Assembly (NCBI GenBank): GCA_019649035.1
Contig: BMAT01004542.1
Coordinates: 19,254-83,253 of the forward strand
Direction of reading: 5' to 3'
DNA length: 64,000 bases
Source: Elysia marginata
Taxonomy: Eukaryota > Mollusca > Gastropoda > Plakobranchidae
Shown here: piece after piece, positions 18,172-28,435 of the stretch
How the letters are laid out: each line of letters starts with the position of its first letter
Position numbering within the stretch: the stretch's first letter is position 1
Notes under the pieces: generated by a model
Databases searched by the model: none
The model's input: the letters and a program-made list of their open reading frames with translations, nothing else
What the model was told of the DNA's origin: nothing
Translations under genes and position numbers: made by a program

Positions 18172-19284
18172 GTGTTTTTACTAGATAAGTATATTAGCGA
18201 ACTGCTCTACAATCACGACTGTGTGGTTGTACCAAACTTCGGAGCTTTTGTAGCAAATTACAGGGAGTCTGAATATCATGCATCTACAGGTATGATGTAC
18301 CCACCAAAAAAGGAGATTGTATTCAATCCACTACTAAAGGTAGAAGATGGTCTGTTGATAAACTACATATGTTCCAAAACTGACAAGTCTAGAAAGATAG
18401 TTGTAGAGGAAATAAAAACTGTTGTTTATGAGTGGGAAAGGCTCATTGAAAACAGAAAAAATATAGTATTGGAAAATGTCGGGAAAATTTGGGTAGATGA
18501 GGGTAGTCATATCCGTTTTGAACCATCTTCTATGGTAAACTACCTTTCTTCCAGCTACGGACTCACAGGGATTGAATCTGCCTACTCAGAAGATGAGCCA
18601 TTAGACAATGTTGAAAACTATCAAGAGTCGCCTCAAAATATACCCCTTGCCCCCCCCCCCACAAAGAAAATCAACACCCATTCAAAAGGTTCGAATATTT
18701 CGGATATGGAGATGAAGTATCCAAATATTAAGTGGGAAAAAAAGAGTAATTATCGCGCTAAAGTCAGGGACGCAAATCAACCATCACAAAAACTACCCTC
18801 AGAAAAAAAACGACCATTAAAAAAAAAGAAAGAAGGCATCGGGTTCTTTTTTATCTTTTTGACTCTAAGTATGATCGGGCTTATCTTTTATGAACTTTAT
18901 GACTATGGATACCTAGACAAAACAATGAAAAAGACTGAGAAAGAGGAAATACTTCCCAATCCCCCAAAGGTGATGAAAATAGATCCTATCCCTGCGCTGG
19001 AATCAAAAGAGAAAAAGCCAACCGGATATATCACAAAAAAGAAATACCATGTAATGGCAGGAGCCTACAAGACCAAACGCAACGCATTAGAACAACTAAA
19101 ACTTATAAAGAACACAGGCTTCCTGGAAGCAGACTACATTGGAGTGAACAAAAAGGGACTACACGAGATTACCTATGGAAGTTTTGACAGTGTCAGAGTT
19201 GCAAAGAAACTCTTAAATATTGTCCAAATCACAAATGATGAATTCTCTTGGCTTAAAGTCATCGAAAAACCCATAACAAAATGA
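18172..19284 (+). CDS. HU-CCDC81 and SPOR domain protein
   Basis: The 370-residue protein has tandem HU-CCDC81 domains (residues about 1-140, with HDCVVVPNFGAFVANY), a Pro/Lys-rich linker, one transmembrane helix (GFFFIFLTLSMIGLIFYEL, about residues 224-242) and a C-terminal SPOR domain (YHVMAGAYKTKRNALEQL, then a final WLKVIE). SPOR domains bind denuded septal peptidoglycan, so the protein should sit in the inner membrane with SPOR in the periplasm and the HU-like part in the cytoplasm. It starts at GTG (18172). The linker is encoded in part by an uninterrupted run of 11 C, a possible slippage site. It overlaps the DUF4293 gene by 4 bases. Confidence 0.92.
   Translation: MFLLDKYISELLYNHDCVVVPNFGAFVANYRESEYHASTGMMYPPKKEIVFNPLLKVEDGLLINYICSKTDKSRKIVVEEIKTVVYEWERLIENRKNIVLENVGKIWVDEGSHIRFEPSSMVNYLSSSYGLTGIESAYSEDEPLDNVENYQESPQNIPLAPPPTKKINTHSKGSNISDMEMKYPNIKWEKKSNYRAKVRDANQPSQKLPSEKKRPLKKKKEGIGFFFIFLTLSMIGLIFYELYDYGYLDKTMKKTEKEEILPNPPKVMKIDPIPALESKEKKPTGYITKKKYHVMAGAYKTKRNALEQLKLIKNTGFLEADYIGVNKKGLHEITYGSFDSVRVAKKLLNIVQITNDEFSWLKVIEKPITK
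18650..18660 (+). repeat. homopolymeric tract of 11 C inside the SPOR gene
   Basis: Eleven consecutive C residues encode part of Ala-Pro-Pro-Pro in the linker between the HU-like domains and the membrane helix. In AT-rich DNA such a tract is conspicuous and prone to slipped-strand mispairing. Confidence 0.9.
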
Positions 19285-19673
19285 TACAACGGATACAGAC
19301 ATTATATATTATCACCTCTGCTATTATATCACTCATCATTCCTTTAAAATTTAAGTTGTGGACATATTCTAAAGCAGTTTTTCTATGCGATTCTGTAGTT
19401 TATTTAAGCATCGCTGTACTATCGTCGCTTATGGCTATTGTTTCCATTTTATTCTATAAGAATAGACCACATCAGTTTTTTATCAATAGACTAAACATAC
19501 TGCTAAACTTTACCCTCATTGGAATTTACATCTATCAAATTCTGTCTTTAAAAATAGAAGAAAATGGGCTTGGTGCCTTATCACCTGCTATCGTCATAGT
19601 ATTATTATCACTTGCCAACAAAGCCATAAAAAAAGATGAAGAGCTTATAAAATCTTTAGATAGAATTCGTTAA
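19281..19673 (+). CDS. DUF4293 family membrane protein
   Basis: This 130-residue protein begins MIQRIQTLYIITSAIISL, the hallmark of DUF4293, a Bacteroidota-specific family. Four hydrophobic segments are visible and the tail is charged (KKDEELIKSLDRIR), probably cytoplasmic. It overlaps the preceding SPOR gene by 4 bases, suggesting co-translation. Function is unknown. Confidence 0.85.
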   Translation: MIQRIQTLYIITSAIISLIIPLKFKLWTYSKAVFLCDSVVYLSIAVLSSLMAIVSILFYKNRPHQFFINRLNILLNFTLIGIYIYQILSLKIEENGLGALSPAIVIVLLSLANKAIKKDEELIKSLDRIR

Positions 19674-19736
19674 TTCCGTATTTTCAAAATTAATCTACCC
19701 TCATCGGGTTTATTTTTATGAAATAAAAATGATACA

Positions 19737-20495
19737 GTGCTTTCAAAAAATAAAATAGCATTTGTCAAATCTCTTTATAAAAAGAAAAAGCGTGATCAAT
19801 ACAGTTGTTTTGTGGCAGAGGGGGTCAAAGTTATATCAGAGCTTTTAGAGGAAGGCTTGGAGGTCAAATATATCTTCTCTGTCGATGAAACACTATTCAA
19901 ATCGAAGAAAAAAATGGTCATAAGTCTATCAGAATTAAAAAAAATAAGCCATTTCAAGGAACCTCAAATGGCTCTGGCCGTTTTCAAATTCCCAAATAAA
20001 AAAGTGCCTCATGGAAAAGAAAGTCTTATTATAGCCTTAGACAGAATTAACGACCCTGGCAATTTGGGAACCATTATCAGGACATGCGATTGGTTTGGAG
20101 TATCACAAATCATTTGTAGCAAAGACTCTGTAGACTGCTACAACCCAAAAGTCATACAATCGAGCATGGGAAGTGTTGCCAGAGTGCAAATTGGCTACAT
20201 ACCTATAGAAGAATATATAGAGCATAGCAAACTCAAAGTATTTGCAACATCTCTAAAAGGGGAGCCCATATCACAATTGAAACCTCCCAAAAAGGGGATT
20301 ATCCTCTTTGGGAATGAAGCCAATGGGGTCTCTGAAAGCTTACTCAAAAAGGCAAATAAAGAAATTACCATCCCTAGATATACCACTCAAACAGATAAAC
20401 CTGATAGCCTAAATGTGGCAACCTCTGTTGGTATAGTACTCGCTAAGTTCAGTTTGGTAAGTGCGACAAACAGGAGGGAAAAACACTTCCTATGA
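19737..20495 (+). CDS. SpoU/TrmH-family RNA 2'-O-methyltransferase
   Basis: The 252-residue protein has an N-terminal substrate-binding domain (KRDQYSCFVAEGVKVISELL) and a C-terminal SPOUT knot with the three motifs DRINDPGNLGTIIRTCDWFG, ILFGNEANGVSESLL and SLNVATSVGIVLAKF. It should methylate a ribose in rRNA or tRNA with SAM; the target is unknown. The start is a GTG at 19737, giving MLSKNKIAFVKSLYKKKK. Confidence 0.92.
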   Translation: MLSKNKIAFVKSLYKKKKRDQYSCFVAEGVKVISELLEEGLEVKYIFSVDETLFKSKKKMVISLSELKKISHFKEPQMALAVFKFPNKKVPHGKESLIIALDRINDPGNLGTIIRTCDWFGVSQIICSKDSVDCYNPKVIQSSMGSVARVQIGYIPIEEYIEHSKLKVFATSLKGEPISQLKPPKKGIILFGNEANGVSESLLKKANKEITIPRYTTQTDKPDSLNVATSVGIVLAKFSLVSATNRREKHFL

Positions 20496-20560
20496 AACCT
20501 ACATATAAACAACTCACATCGGGTGCAAGGCATGAAATTTTTGTTAAAGATTTTTCTTGA
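20492..20560 (+). pseudogene. 22-codon frame resembling an IS30-type transposase N-terminus
   Basis: An ATG overlapping the methyltransferase stop opens a 22-residue frame whose sequence (YKQLTSGARHEIFV) resembles the conserved N-terminus of IS30-family transposases. It ends at TGA (20558). No other part of an IS element or inverted repeat is visible nearby. The resemblance is short and may be chance. Confidence 0.2.
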
Positions 20561-20563
20561 GAT

Positions 20564-23500
20564 GTGTTTGGTACATTCGCGTACCAAATAATTATAAGAA
20601 TCCCTATTTTGAATAATATAAAGAATATACTTTTTTCCACACGGCTCACGGCCGTATTGTTTTTTGTCTTTGCTTTATCCATGGCTATCGGGACCTTTGT
20701 AGAGAGCAATTACAACACCAAAACAGCTAGAATTTGGATATATGACACCAAGTGGTTTGAGCTTATTTTATGCCTTTTTACGATAAACTTTATTGGTAAT
20801 ATAGCTCGTTACAGGCTTTTCAAAAAAGAGAGTTGGGCAGTGTTATGCTTGCATTTGTCTTTTATCCTAATCATACTGGGGGCATTCATCACTCGGTATT
20901 TTGGGTATGAGGGGCTAATGCCCATAAGGGAAGGGAGTAGTAGCAACTTTTTCTATTCTGAAAAAACCTACCTCACTATTATGGTAGACGGTGATGTAGG
21001 GGGTAAACCTATGCGAAAGACCATACAGAGGGACTTTTTGTTTTCAAATTATGTAGACAACTATTTTCTTATAGAAGATAATTTTAAGGACACCCATTTT
21101 TCTTTGGAATATCTAGATTACTTGCCTTATGCCAAAGAAGGATTTATAGAATCCGAAGGTGGAAGCACCTATTTGAAACTTGTAGAATCAGGAGGCGGAG
21201 AGCGACATGATCACTATTTGAAGAGTGGCTCTCAGCAAGTGATACACGGCTGGACATACGCCTTGAACAGACCTACGCAAGATGCAATAAATATAGATAC
21301 GGCTTCCAAACCCTACAAAATTACTCTTCCCATAGACGCGACATTTATGACAATGGCCACACGGGAAAAGGGGCAAGTCAAAGCCAATGAAACGCAAGAG
21401 TTACGGTTGAGAACGCTTTACAATATGGGCAGTATGCAATTTGTCATTCCCGAACATTTGATAAAAGGTAAAAAAGACATTGTAGCAACAGACAAAAATG
21501 ATCCTGAATCTCAGGAAATGCTAAAAGTCAAACTAAAAGTCTCTGATGAGCCAGATGAAGAAATCAGTATTTTAGGAGGAAAAAATAGGGTCAATATCCC
21601 AGAAAATGTAGCTTTGGGAAATCTTGATTTTCACATTCTGTACGGCTCTTTAGCACACGAATTGCCTTTTTCAATTAAGCTGAATGACTTTATAGCGAAG
21701 AAGTATCCCGGCACGGAGAGTAGCTATTCTTCTTTTGAAAGTAAAGTAAGCGTGCAGGATGACAAGCCTTTTGACTACCGAATATATATGAATCACATAC
21801 TAGACCATAGAGGATACCGCTTTTTTCAATCTTCTTTTGATCCTGATGAGTTAGGAACTGTACTTTCTGTAAATCACGACCGTTTGGGGACTTGGGTAAC
21901 ATACATAGGCTACTCCTTTTTGTATTTGGGTCTTTTGGGGATTATGTTTTACGGCAAGACACGATTTAGGAAGCTGAGCAGTCGTTTGAAAGACATATCT
22001 AATAAGAGAATTGCAAATTTGGTGGTTTTATTTTTCTTATCCTTCGGGGCTTTTGCACAGCAAGAAGACAAGCATGGACCTGACCAAAATAATGATGAGG
22101 ATTTTCACAAAAACATGATCCTCGCAGAAAATACAAATATAGACTCGATTATTCAGGCAAGGGCAATCCCCAAAAAGCAGGCAGAACTATTTGGCAGTTT
22201 AGTTATTCAAGATGATGGGGGAAGGATGAAGCCCCTTAATACATTTACTTCAGAATTACTCAGAAAAATTAGTAAAAGTGATACCTATGCAGGACTTGAT
22301 TCCGATCAGTTTTTCCTATCAGTATTGCAAAATCCGGTGCTTTGGTATTATGCCAAGTGTATCTATCTGAAAAGAGGAAATGATAGTATCCGTAAGCTGA
22401 TAGGCGTTCCTAAAAATCAGAAGTATGCCAGAGTGATAGATTTTTTTGATAGCCAATGGGACTACAAATTATCACCTTATTTGACGGTTGCTTATAAGAT
22501 GGCTAACCCCAGTCAATTTGAAAAAGATTTGAAGAATATTGACTTGAGATTGGGGCTTTTCAACAGGGTAATCAACGCCGATATACTAAAAGTATTCCCC
22601 ATTCCAAACGATTCCCAAAATAGGTGGCTATCTCCTCCCCAAAAGGAGGAAATCAGGGTATTTATCACAGACTCACTATACAGTAATTTTATACAAAAGT
22701 CTATCCCGTTCTACCTGATGTCTATAGAAAAGGCCAAGCAGACGGGGGATTACTCCGGGGTCGAAAACATATTGCGGTCTATAAAGGAAAATCAGAGAAA
22801 ACACGCCTCAGACATTGTCCCTTCGGATAAGAAAGTAAAGGCAGAAATACTTTACAATAGATATGATGTATTCAAAAAACTCTTTAGCTGGTATATGTAT
22901 TTTGGGACTTTGATGTTGCTCCTACTCATTGTTGAAATCTTGAAAAGTACGAAAATAATCAGAGGGATTATTAAATCCTTGAAGTTCATCATTTTTGGGT
23001 TTTTTGGACTTCATACGGTGGGACTGCTATTTCGTTGGTATATTTCTGGTCATGCCCCTTGGAGTGATGCTTACGAGAGTATGATCTATGTGGCTTGGGC
23101 GACTATGGGGATGGGGGTCTTGTTTTCTAAAAGATCTAACCTGACTTTTGCGGCGACCGCGTTTATAACCTCTATGATATTAATGGTCGCTCATTGGAAT
23201 TGGCTAGACCCAGCCATTACGAACCTTCAACCTGTTTTGAATAGTTATTGGCTGATGATACATGTGGCAATTATAGTAGCGAGTTATGGCCCCTTTACGC
23301 TGGGTATGATAGTTGGGGTAACTTCCCTTGTTCTCATATTACTCAGCACATCTTCAAACCGAAAAAAGATAAAAATGGCTGTGGAAGAGTTGAGTATTGT
23401 AAATGAGTTGGCTTTGACAGTCGGATTAGTGATGCTCACCATAGGGAATTTTTTAGGTGCCCAGTGGGCTAACGAAAGTTGGGGGCGTTATTGGGGTTGG

Positions 23501-23788
23501 GATCCTAAAGAAACTTGGGCTTTGATTAGTATTATGGTTTATGCTTTTGTGCTTCATATGAGGTTAGTACCAAAATTAAGAGGTCTATTTGCCTACAATA
23601 TCGCCTCTGTTATTGCTTTTGGGAGTATTATGATGACTTACTTTGGGGTCAATTTTTATCTATCCGGTTTACACAGTTATGCCAGTGGAGAAAAGGTCGT
23701 AACGCCTAGTTTTGTGTATTACATCATCACTTTCATTGCCGTTTTGGGAACGACATCTTATGTGAAATACAGAAAATATTGGAACTGA
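20564..23788 (+). CDS. ccsBA: cytochrome c biogenesis protein CcsBA (ResB-CcsA fusion)
   Basis: This system II cytochrome c synthase exports heme and attaches it to apocytochromes. The roughly 1,070-residue protein joins a ResB/CcsB part (four TM helices and a large periplasmic domain, residues 1-500) to a CcsA part with FRWYISGHAPWSDAYESMIY (heme-handling His) and the tryptophan-rich WWD motif WANESWGRYWGWDPKETWAL. The fused form is normal in Bacteroidota. The start is unsure: TTG at 20564 or in-frame TTG at 20609 (MNNIKNILFSTRLTAVLF), the latter being closer to the first membrane helix. It implies c-type cytochromes and a respiratory chain. Confidence 0.93.
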   Translation: MFGTFAYQIIIRIPILNNIKNILFSTRLTAVLFFVFALSMAIGTFVESNYNTKTARIWIYDTKWFELILCLFTINFIGNIARYRLFKKESWAVLCLHLSFILIILGAFITRYFGYEGLMPIREGSSSNFFYSEKTYLTIMVDGDVGGKPMRKTIQRDFLFSNYVDNYFLIEDNFKDTHFSLEYLDYLPYAKEGFIESEGGSTYLKLVESGGGERHDHYLKSGSQQVIHGWTYALNRPTQDAINIDTASKPYKITLPIDATFMTMATREKGQVKANETQELRLRTLYNMGSMQFVIPEHLIKGKKDIVATDKNDPESQEMLKVKLKVSDEPDEEISILGGKNRVNIPENVALGNLDFHILYGSLAHELPFSIKLNDFIAKKYPGTESSYSSFESKVSVQDDKPFDYRIYMNHILDHRGYRFFQSSFDPDELGTVLSVNHDRLGTWVTYIGYSFLYLGLLGIMFYGKTRFRKLSSRLKDISNKRIANLVVLFFLSFGAFAQQEDKHGPDQNNDEDFHKNMILAENTNIDSIIQARAIPKKQAELFGSLVIQDDGGRMKPLNTFTSELLRKISKSDTYAGLDSDQFFLSVLQNPVLWYYAKCIYLKRGNDSIRKLIGVPKNQKYARVIDFFDSQWDYKLSPYLTVAYKMANPSQFEKDLKNIDLRLGLFNRVINADILKVFPIPNDSQNRWLSPPQKEEIRVFITDSLYSNFIQKSIPFYLMSIEKAKQTGDYSGVENILRSIKENQRKHASDIVPSDKKVKAEILYNRYDVFKKLFSWYMYFGTLMLLLLIVEILKSTKIIRGIIKSLKFIIFGFFGLHTVGLLFRWYISGHAPWSDAYESMIYVAWATMGMGVLFSKRSNLTFAATAFITSMILMVAHWNWLDPAITNLQPVLNSYWLMIHVAIIVASYGPFTLGMIVGVTSLVLILLSTSSNRKKIKMAVEELSIVNELALTVGLVMLTIGNFLGAQWANESWGRYWGWDPKETWALISIMVYAFVLHMRLVPKLRGLFAYNIASVIAFGSIMMTYFGVNFYLSGLHSYASGEKVVTPSFVYYIITFIAVLGTTSYVKYRKYWN

Positions 23789-23801
23789 AAGAAAGTCAAA
23801 G

Positions 23802-24968
23802 ATGCTCACTACACCCATTCCGATAGTCGCATTAGGTTCCTTGTCTCCACTTGGGGGGACGCCCCAAGAGGTTTGGGATAGCTACAAAAATTCTCACCAC
23901 TATTTTGAAAAAAGGACTTTTGAAAAGGTAGGCGAAATGTGGGTAGCACCCCTGAGTTCAAAATTAGATAAGCAAGTAGAAATGCTTGGAAATTCTAATA
24001 AAAAGTACAAAGATTTAGATAGGTCTGTGCTTTTGGCAATGCTTTGCGCAGAAAAGACTGTAAATCATGCAGGGTGGAGCGAAATCGACAAAGTGGGTGT
24101 TAACATAGGCTCTTCACGAGGTGCCACAGCAACTTTTGAGAAGTTTTTTTTGCACTTTTATGATGGAAAAAAATTACCCCCTTCTACCTCTCCAGCGACT
24201 ACTTTGGGCAATATTGCTTTTTGGTCAGGAGATTATATAGGTTCTCGGGGAGCTATTATTTCCCACTCCATTACTTGCTCTACAGCTTTACACAGCTTAC
24301 TCAATGGTATTGCTTGGTTACAGTCAGGTTTGTCTGAAAAGTTTATCGTAGGTGGTAGTGAGGCACCGCTAACGCCTTTTACTTTGGCACAGATGAAAGC
24401 CTTGAAAGTGTATACAGAGATTTTGCAAGACGCTTACCCCTGCAGAGCCCTAGACTTTAAAAAGGCTAGAAACACAATGGTTTTGGGTGAGGGTGCCTGT
24501 TGCTTGGCAATTGAAAGAGGAAACCCCAAAAATGCTTTGGCTTATATCAAAGGGATTGGTTTTGCTACAGAAAATTTGATACACGGCGCATCTATCTCTG
24601 CTAATGGAGACTGTATGCAAAAGGCTATGCATATGGCGATTGGCAGTATGCCAAAAGAGCATATTGATATACTTGTAACACATACTCCGGCGACTGTAAA
24701 GGGGGATATTTCAGAGTATGATGCGATAAAAAAGGTATTTGGGGATAATATGCCGGCTATAACAACCAACAAATGGAAGCTAGGACACACCTTTGCACCT
24801 TCAGGAGCTTTTAGTATCGAAATGGCTGTAATGATGCTTCAAAATAGGAGCTTTGTAAGTACGCCATATTTTTCCCAGTCCAAACCTGACCGGTTTAGAA
24901 ATATACTGGTTAATGCTGTGGGGTTTGGAGGCAATGCTGTGAGTATATTATTGGGGGCTACGACATAG
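23802..24968 (+). CDS. stand-alone beta-ketoacyl synthase
   Basis: The 388-residue protein is a thiolase-fold condensing enzyme with the Cys-His-His set: Cys159 in SHSITCSTALHSLLNG, His in VTHTPATVKGDISEYDA (the usual HGTGT is altered to HTPAT), and TTNKWKLGHTFAPSGAFS. It therefore should condense acyl chains on acyl carrier protein, but it diverges from housekeeping FabF and is not next to fab genes. Possible roles are a specialised lipid, an aryl polyene-like pigment or a biotin precursor chain; none is shown by context. It starts 13 bases after ccsBA. Confidence 0.85.
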   Translation: MLTTPIPIVALGSLSPLGGTPQEVWDSYKNSHHYFEKRTFEKVGEMWVAPLSSKLDKQVEMLGNSNKKYKDLDRSVLLAMLCAEKTVNHAGWSEIDKVGVNIGSSRGATATFEKFFLHFYDGKKLPPSTSPATTLGNIAFWSGDYIGSRGAIISHSITCSTALHSLLNGIAWLQSGLSEKFIVGGSEAPLTPFTLAQMKALKVYTEILQDAYPCRALDFKKARNTMVLGEGACCLAIERGNPKNALAYIKGIGFATENLIHGASISANGDCMQKAMHMAIGSMPKEHIDILVTHTPATVKGDISEYDAIKKVFGDNMPAITTNKWKLGHTFAPSGAFSIEMAVMMLQNRSFVSTPYFSQSKPDRFRNILVNAVGFGGNAVSILLGATT

Positions 24969-25049
24969 TAGCTTGTGTGTTTTCATTTTTTTAAGACTAA
25001 TTTATATGAGTAAATTTTAAAAAAAGGATGTCAAACATAGCGTAATATT

Positions 25050-25057
25050 TAACTTCG
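25050..25057 (+). promoter_or_regulatory. putative -7 box directly before uvrA
   Basis: TAACTTCG ends 6 bases before the GTG start of uvrA. Transcription normally begins about 6-7 bases after this box, so the mRNA could start at or next to the initiation codon. Confidence 0.4.
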
Positions 25058-25063
25058 CAGACA

Positions 25064-27916
25064 GTGAATTTTGACGAAGAAATAGTAGTCCAAGGGGCAA
25101 GGGTTCATAACCTCAAGAATATAGATATAAACATCCCCCGATACAAGCTGGTAGTGATTACTGGGCTTTCGGGGAGTGGCAAGTCTTCCCTAGCTTTTGA
25201 CACCATTTATGCCGAGGGGCAACGTCGCTATATGGAGACATTTTCTGCTTATGCAAGGCAGTTTATAGGTCATATAGAACGCCCTGATGTAGACAAAATA
25301 GACGGTCTTTCCCCGGTTATTTCCATAGAGCAAAAAACTACGAGTAAATCCCCGCGCTCTACGGTGGGGACCATTACAGAGATTTACGACTTTTTGAGGC
25401 TTTTGTTTGCAAAGACTTCTGATGCGTATAGCTATTTGTCTGGCAAAAAAATGGTCAAATATTCCAACAGTGAAATCTTGGATATTATCTTCAAAGATTT
25501 TGAGAATAAGAATATTAGCATTTTAGCCCCTGTAGTAAGGGACAGAAAGGGTCATTATAGAGAGCTTTTTAAACAAATTTCTAAAAGAGGCTTTTTAAAA
25601 ATACGGGTAGATGGAGTCGTAAAAGATATCACCCCCGAAATGAAACTAGACCGCTACAAAATACACAATATAGAAATTGTCATAGATAGGCTTACTGTCA
25701 GGAGTAAAAAGTCAGGAAAGAATAGGCTTTTTGAAAGTGTCAAAACGGCACTTCATCACGGTGAAGGCGTTTTGCTTGTATTGGAGGAGAGTGGGGCGCC
25801 TACACCTCGTTATTTTAGTTCTACCCTAATGTGTCCTGACACCGGAATTTCTTACCCTAAGCCTGACCCCAATTTATTTTCCTTCAACTCTACTAAGGGG
25901 ATGTGTCCCAAATGTTTGGGATTGGGTCTTATAAGCGAGGTGTCTATAGATAAAATTGTTCCTGACGAAAATATTTCTATAATGTCTGGGGGGCTGGACC
26001 CTATGAAAAATTCCAACAGTAATTGGGTGGAGTCTCAGTTAGATGCAATTTCTAAGAAATATAAATTTAGCTTAAAAGACCCCATAAAAAATATACCAAA
26101 AAAGGCTCTGAATATGATACTATACGGAGGTAGAGAAAAGGTATCTGTTAACTATGATTTTGCAGGTGTAGTAAATGAGTATAAGATAAACTTTAGAGGC
26201 GTTGTCAATACCATAAAGGACTCTCTTTCTGAAAATTCGGGTGAGAAATTGAGAAAGTGGGCAGAGTGCTATATGGATACTGTTCCCTGTCCTGATTGTA
26301 AAGGCACACGGCTAAAAAAAGAATCCATTCACTTTAAATTAGACAAGCTTAATATCGCTCAGGTTGTAGCGATGGACATCAAAGATTTGAAAGCGTGGCT
26401 AGACCAACTCGAAAAAAAATTAACAGAAAAGCAATGGATTATAGCCGAGGAAATTATAAAGGAAATTAAGGGCAGGGTAAGTTTTTTATTGGATGTAGGC
26501 TTGGACTACCTTACGCTCAGTCGCTCTTCTGCGTCTTTGTCGGGAGGGGAAGCCCAGCGTATTCGTTTGGCCACGCAGATAGGCTCTCAACTGGTCAATG
26601 TGCTGTATATTTTGGACGAGCCGAGTATTGGGCTTCACCAGAGGGATAACGAACGCCTTATCAATTCGTTGAAATCTCTTCGGGATTTGGGCAATTCTGT
26701 GATCGTTGTAGAACATGACAAAGACATGATTGTCAATGCCGACTATGTTGTAGACATGGGACCAAAGGCGGGGATCAATGGTGGTGAGATTATCTTTCAG
26801 GGGGCTCCAAAGGTAATGCAAAAGAGCAATATAGAGACTGCCCAGTATATTTTGGGGCTTAGAAAAACACAAATTCCCAAAATTAGAAGGGAAGGCAACG
26901 GAAATTACCTAACGCTAAAGGGTTGCACAGGCAACAACCTTAGAAATATAACACTCAAATTGCCTCTAGGTAAAATGGTTGGTATTACAGGCGTTTCGGG
27001 AAGTGGCAAATCAACTTTGATAAATGAAACGCTTTATCCCATTGTTAGTAAACATATTTACAAGTCAAGTAAGGTCCCCCTGCCATATAAATCTATAGAT
27101 GGTTTAGAGCACATAGATAAGATTATTGATATAGATCAAAACTCGATAGGGCGTACACCACGCTCTAACCCCGCTACCTATACAGGCGTGTTTGCCTATA
27201 TAAGGAGTTTGTTCTCCCAGACCCCAGAGAGCCAAATAAGGGGATACAAGCCCGGTCGCTTTAGCTTTAATGTGGCGGGAGGACGTTGTGAGGAATGCAA
27301 AGGCGGAGGTCTAAAAATGATAGAGATGAACCTACTGCCGGATGTATATGTAGAGTGCAAAGCTTGTAATGGTAAACGATTCAACAGGGAGACACTCGAG
27401 GTTCGATACAAAGGAAAATCCATACATGATGTCCTCTCAATGACTATTAACCAAGCAATGGTATTTTTTGAAAATATCCCTCATATTTACAACAAGATAA
27501 AAACTATAGTGGATGTTGGATTGGGGTATATTACCCTAGGGCAGTCTTCTACCACCATATCTGGGGGGGAGGCGCAACGCATGAAACTAGCAGCAGAACT
27601 CTCTAAAAAAGCTACTGGGAATACCCTGTATATTTTAGACGAACCTACTACGGGTCTACACTTCTTTGATGTAGATGTATTGCTAAAAGTATTGCAAAAA
27701 CTCACAGATAAAGGCAATACAGTTGTCATCATTGAGCATAACTTGGATGTGATAAAGGCAATGGACTACTTGATAGATTTAGGTCTTGAGGGTGGGAAAA
27801 AAGGAGGTGAAATTATCGCCGAAGGCACCCCCGAAGAGCTTATAACCTCAAAAAAGAGCATTACTGCTCGTTACCTTAAAAAGGAGTTGTTATCTCATGG
27901 TTCTGTAAAGAGTTAA
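25064..27916 (+). CDS. uvrA: excinuclease ABC subunit A
   Basis: UvrA is the damage-sensing ATPase of nucleotide excision repair. The 950-residue protein contains two ABC ATPase modules with Walker A motifs ([20 protein letters not shown] and [18 protein letters not shown]), signature motifs ([17 protein letters not shown] and [15 protein letters not shown]), Walker B ([30 protein letters not shown]) and zinc modules ([27 protein letters not shown]). It starts at GTG. No uvrB or uvrC is nearby, as is usual. Confidence 0.97.
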   Translation: MNFDEEIVVQGARVHNLKNIDINIPRYKLVVITGLSGSGKSSLAFDTIYAEGQRRYMETFSAYARQFIGHIERPDVDKIDGLSPVISIEQKTTSKSPRSTVGTITEIYDFLRLLFAKTSDAYSYLSGKKMVKYSNSEILDIIFKDFENKNISILAPVVRDRKGHYRELFKQISKRGFLKIRVDGVVKDITPEMKLDRYKIHNIEIVIDRLTVRSKKSGKNRLFESVKTALHHGEGVLLVLEESGAPTPRYFSSTLMCPDTGISYPKPDPNLFSFNSTKGMCPKCLGLGLISEVSIDKIVPDENISIMSGGLDPMKNSNSNWVESQLDAISKKYKFSLKDPIKNIPKKALNMILYGGREKVSVNYDFAGVVNEYKINFRGVVNTIKDSLSENSGEKLRKWAECYMDTVPCPDCKGTRLKKESIHFKLDKLNIAQVVAMDIKDLKAWLDQLEKKLTEKQWIIAEEIIKEIKGRVSFLLDVGLDYLTLSRSSASLSGGEAQRIRLATQIGSQLVNVLYILDEPSIGLHQRDNERLINSLKSLRDLGNSVIVVEHDKDMIVNADYVVDMGPKAGINGGEIIFQGAPKVMQKSNIETAQYILGLRKTQIPKIRREGNGNYLTLKGCTGNNLRNITLKLPLGKMVGITGVSGSGKSTLINETLYPIVSKHIYKSSKVPLPYKSIDGLEHIDKIIDIDQNSIGRTPRSNPATYTGVFAYIRSLFSQTPESQIRGYKPGRFSFNVAGGRCEECKGGGLKMIEMNLLPDVYVECKACNGKRFNRETLEVRYKGKSIHDVLSMTINQAMVFFENIPHIYNKIKTIVDVGLGYITLGQSSTTISGGEAQRMKLAAELSKKATGNTLYILDEPTTGLHFFDVDVLLKVLQKLTDKGNTVVIIEHNLDVIKAMDYLIDLGLEGGKKGGEIIAEGTPEELITSKKSITARYLKKELLSHGSVKS

Positions 27917-28182
27917 TAAACTTAATTTTATAGATTTCTGAGGTTATAGAGACTATTTCCAAAATTTTAAAACAAAAAAATTAGTTGTGAAAACTCTCTA
28001 TTAAGTTGACAAGACCAAATATCCATTCGGTTTTTTGAAAAATCTCTTATAAAACCCTAAAAATAGACTCTTGTTTTTTCAAACCAAATGTCCATTCATG
28101 ACAGCCGATAAAAAACCTTCCTAAACCGCTCTTCAAAAACCTTAATATCGCCATTATACTATACTGATATGGAAGTTTGTAA

Positions 28183-28359
28183 GTTCGCATATTTGCAGAC
28201 CGCTCATTTGCTACCAATTTTTACGGAGAAATACCCACGCCTCTACTGATAGATGTAACCGGACTCTCATCAGAGAGTATATTTTTAGTCTATATAGGCA
28301 AAGATGGGGTGTATCAATCTTTAGAACTCGCCAAAATCTGGGGGGAAAACCTAAAATAG
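28183..28359 (+). pseudogene. 3' remnant of an unknown gene, partly duplicated at 30005
   Basis: An open frame without ATG, TTG or GTG at a sensible position runs to TAG at 28357. It encodes a protein-like tail with ATNFYGEIPTPLLIDVTG and LVYIGKDGVYQSLELAKIW. A shorter copy encoding ATNFYGQIPATPK lies just after the BspA-like gene at about 30005-30047. The family was not recognised. The two copies flank the BspA gene. Confidence 0.4.
28209..28242 (+). repeat. flanking direct repeat A, copy 1
   Basis: GCTACCAATTTTTACGGAGA and the following AATACCC are repeated, with a few changes, at 30005-30038 on the other side of the BspA-like gene. Confidence 0.6.
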
Positions 28360-28419
28360 GCAATTTTTTTTTCTGACAATTCCCTAGTTATCATTATTTG
28401 TCATTAGTTGTCGCTACCC

Positions 28420-28435
28420 CTACAAATCCTTGTAG
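28420..28435 (+). repeat. flanking hairpin repeat B, copy 1
   Basis: CTACAA, a 4-base loop and TTGTAG form a perfect 6-bp hairpin preceded by CTACCC-like sequence and followed by an A-rich run. An almost identical element is at 30090-30105. It could be a terminator or a transcript-end structure. Confidence 0.5.

Noticed and set aside
18687-18700. GGTTCGAA resembling a tRNA T-loop
   Set aside because: It lies inside the coding sequence of the SPOR gene and has no acceptor or anticodon stem around it.
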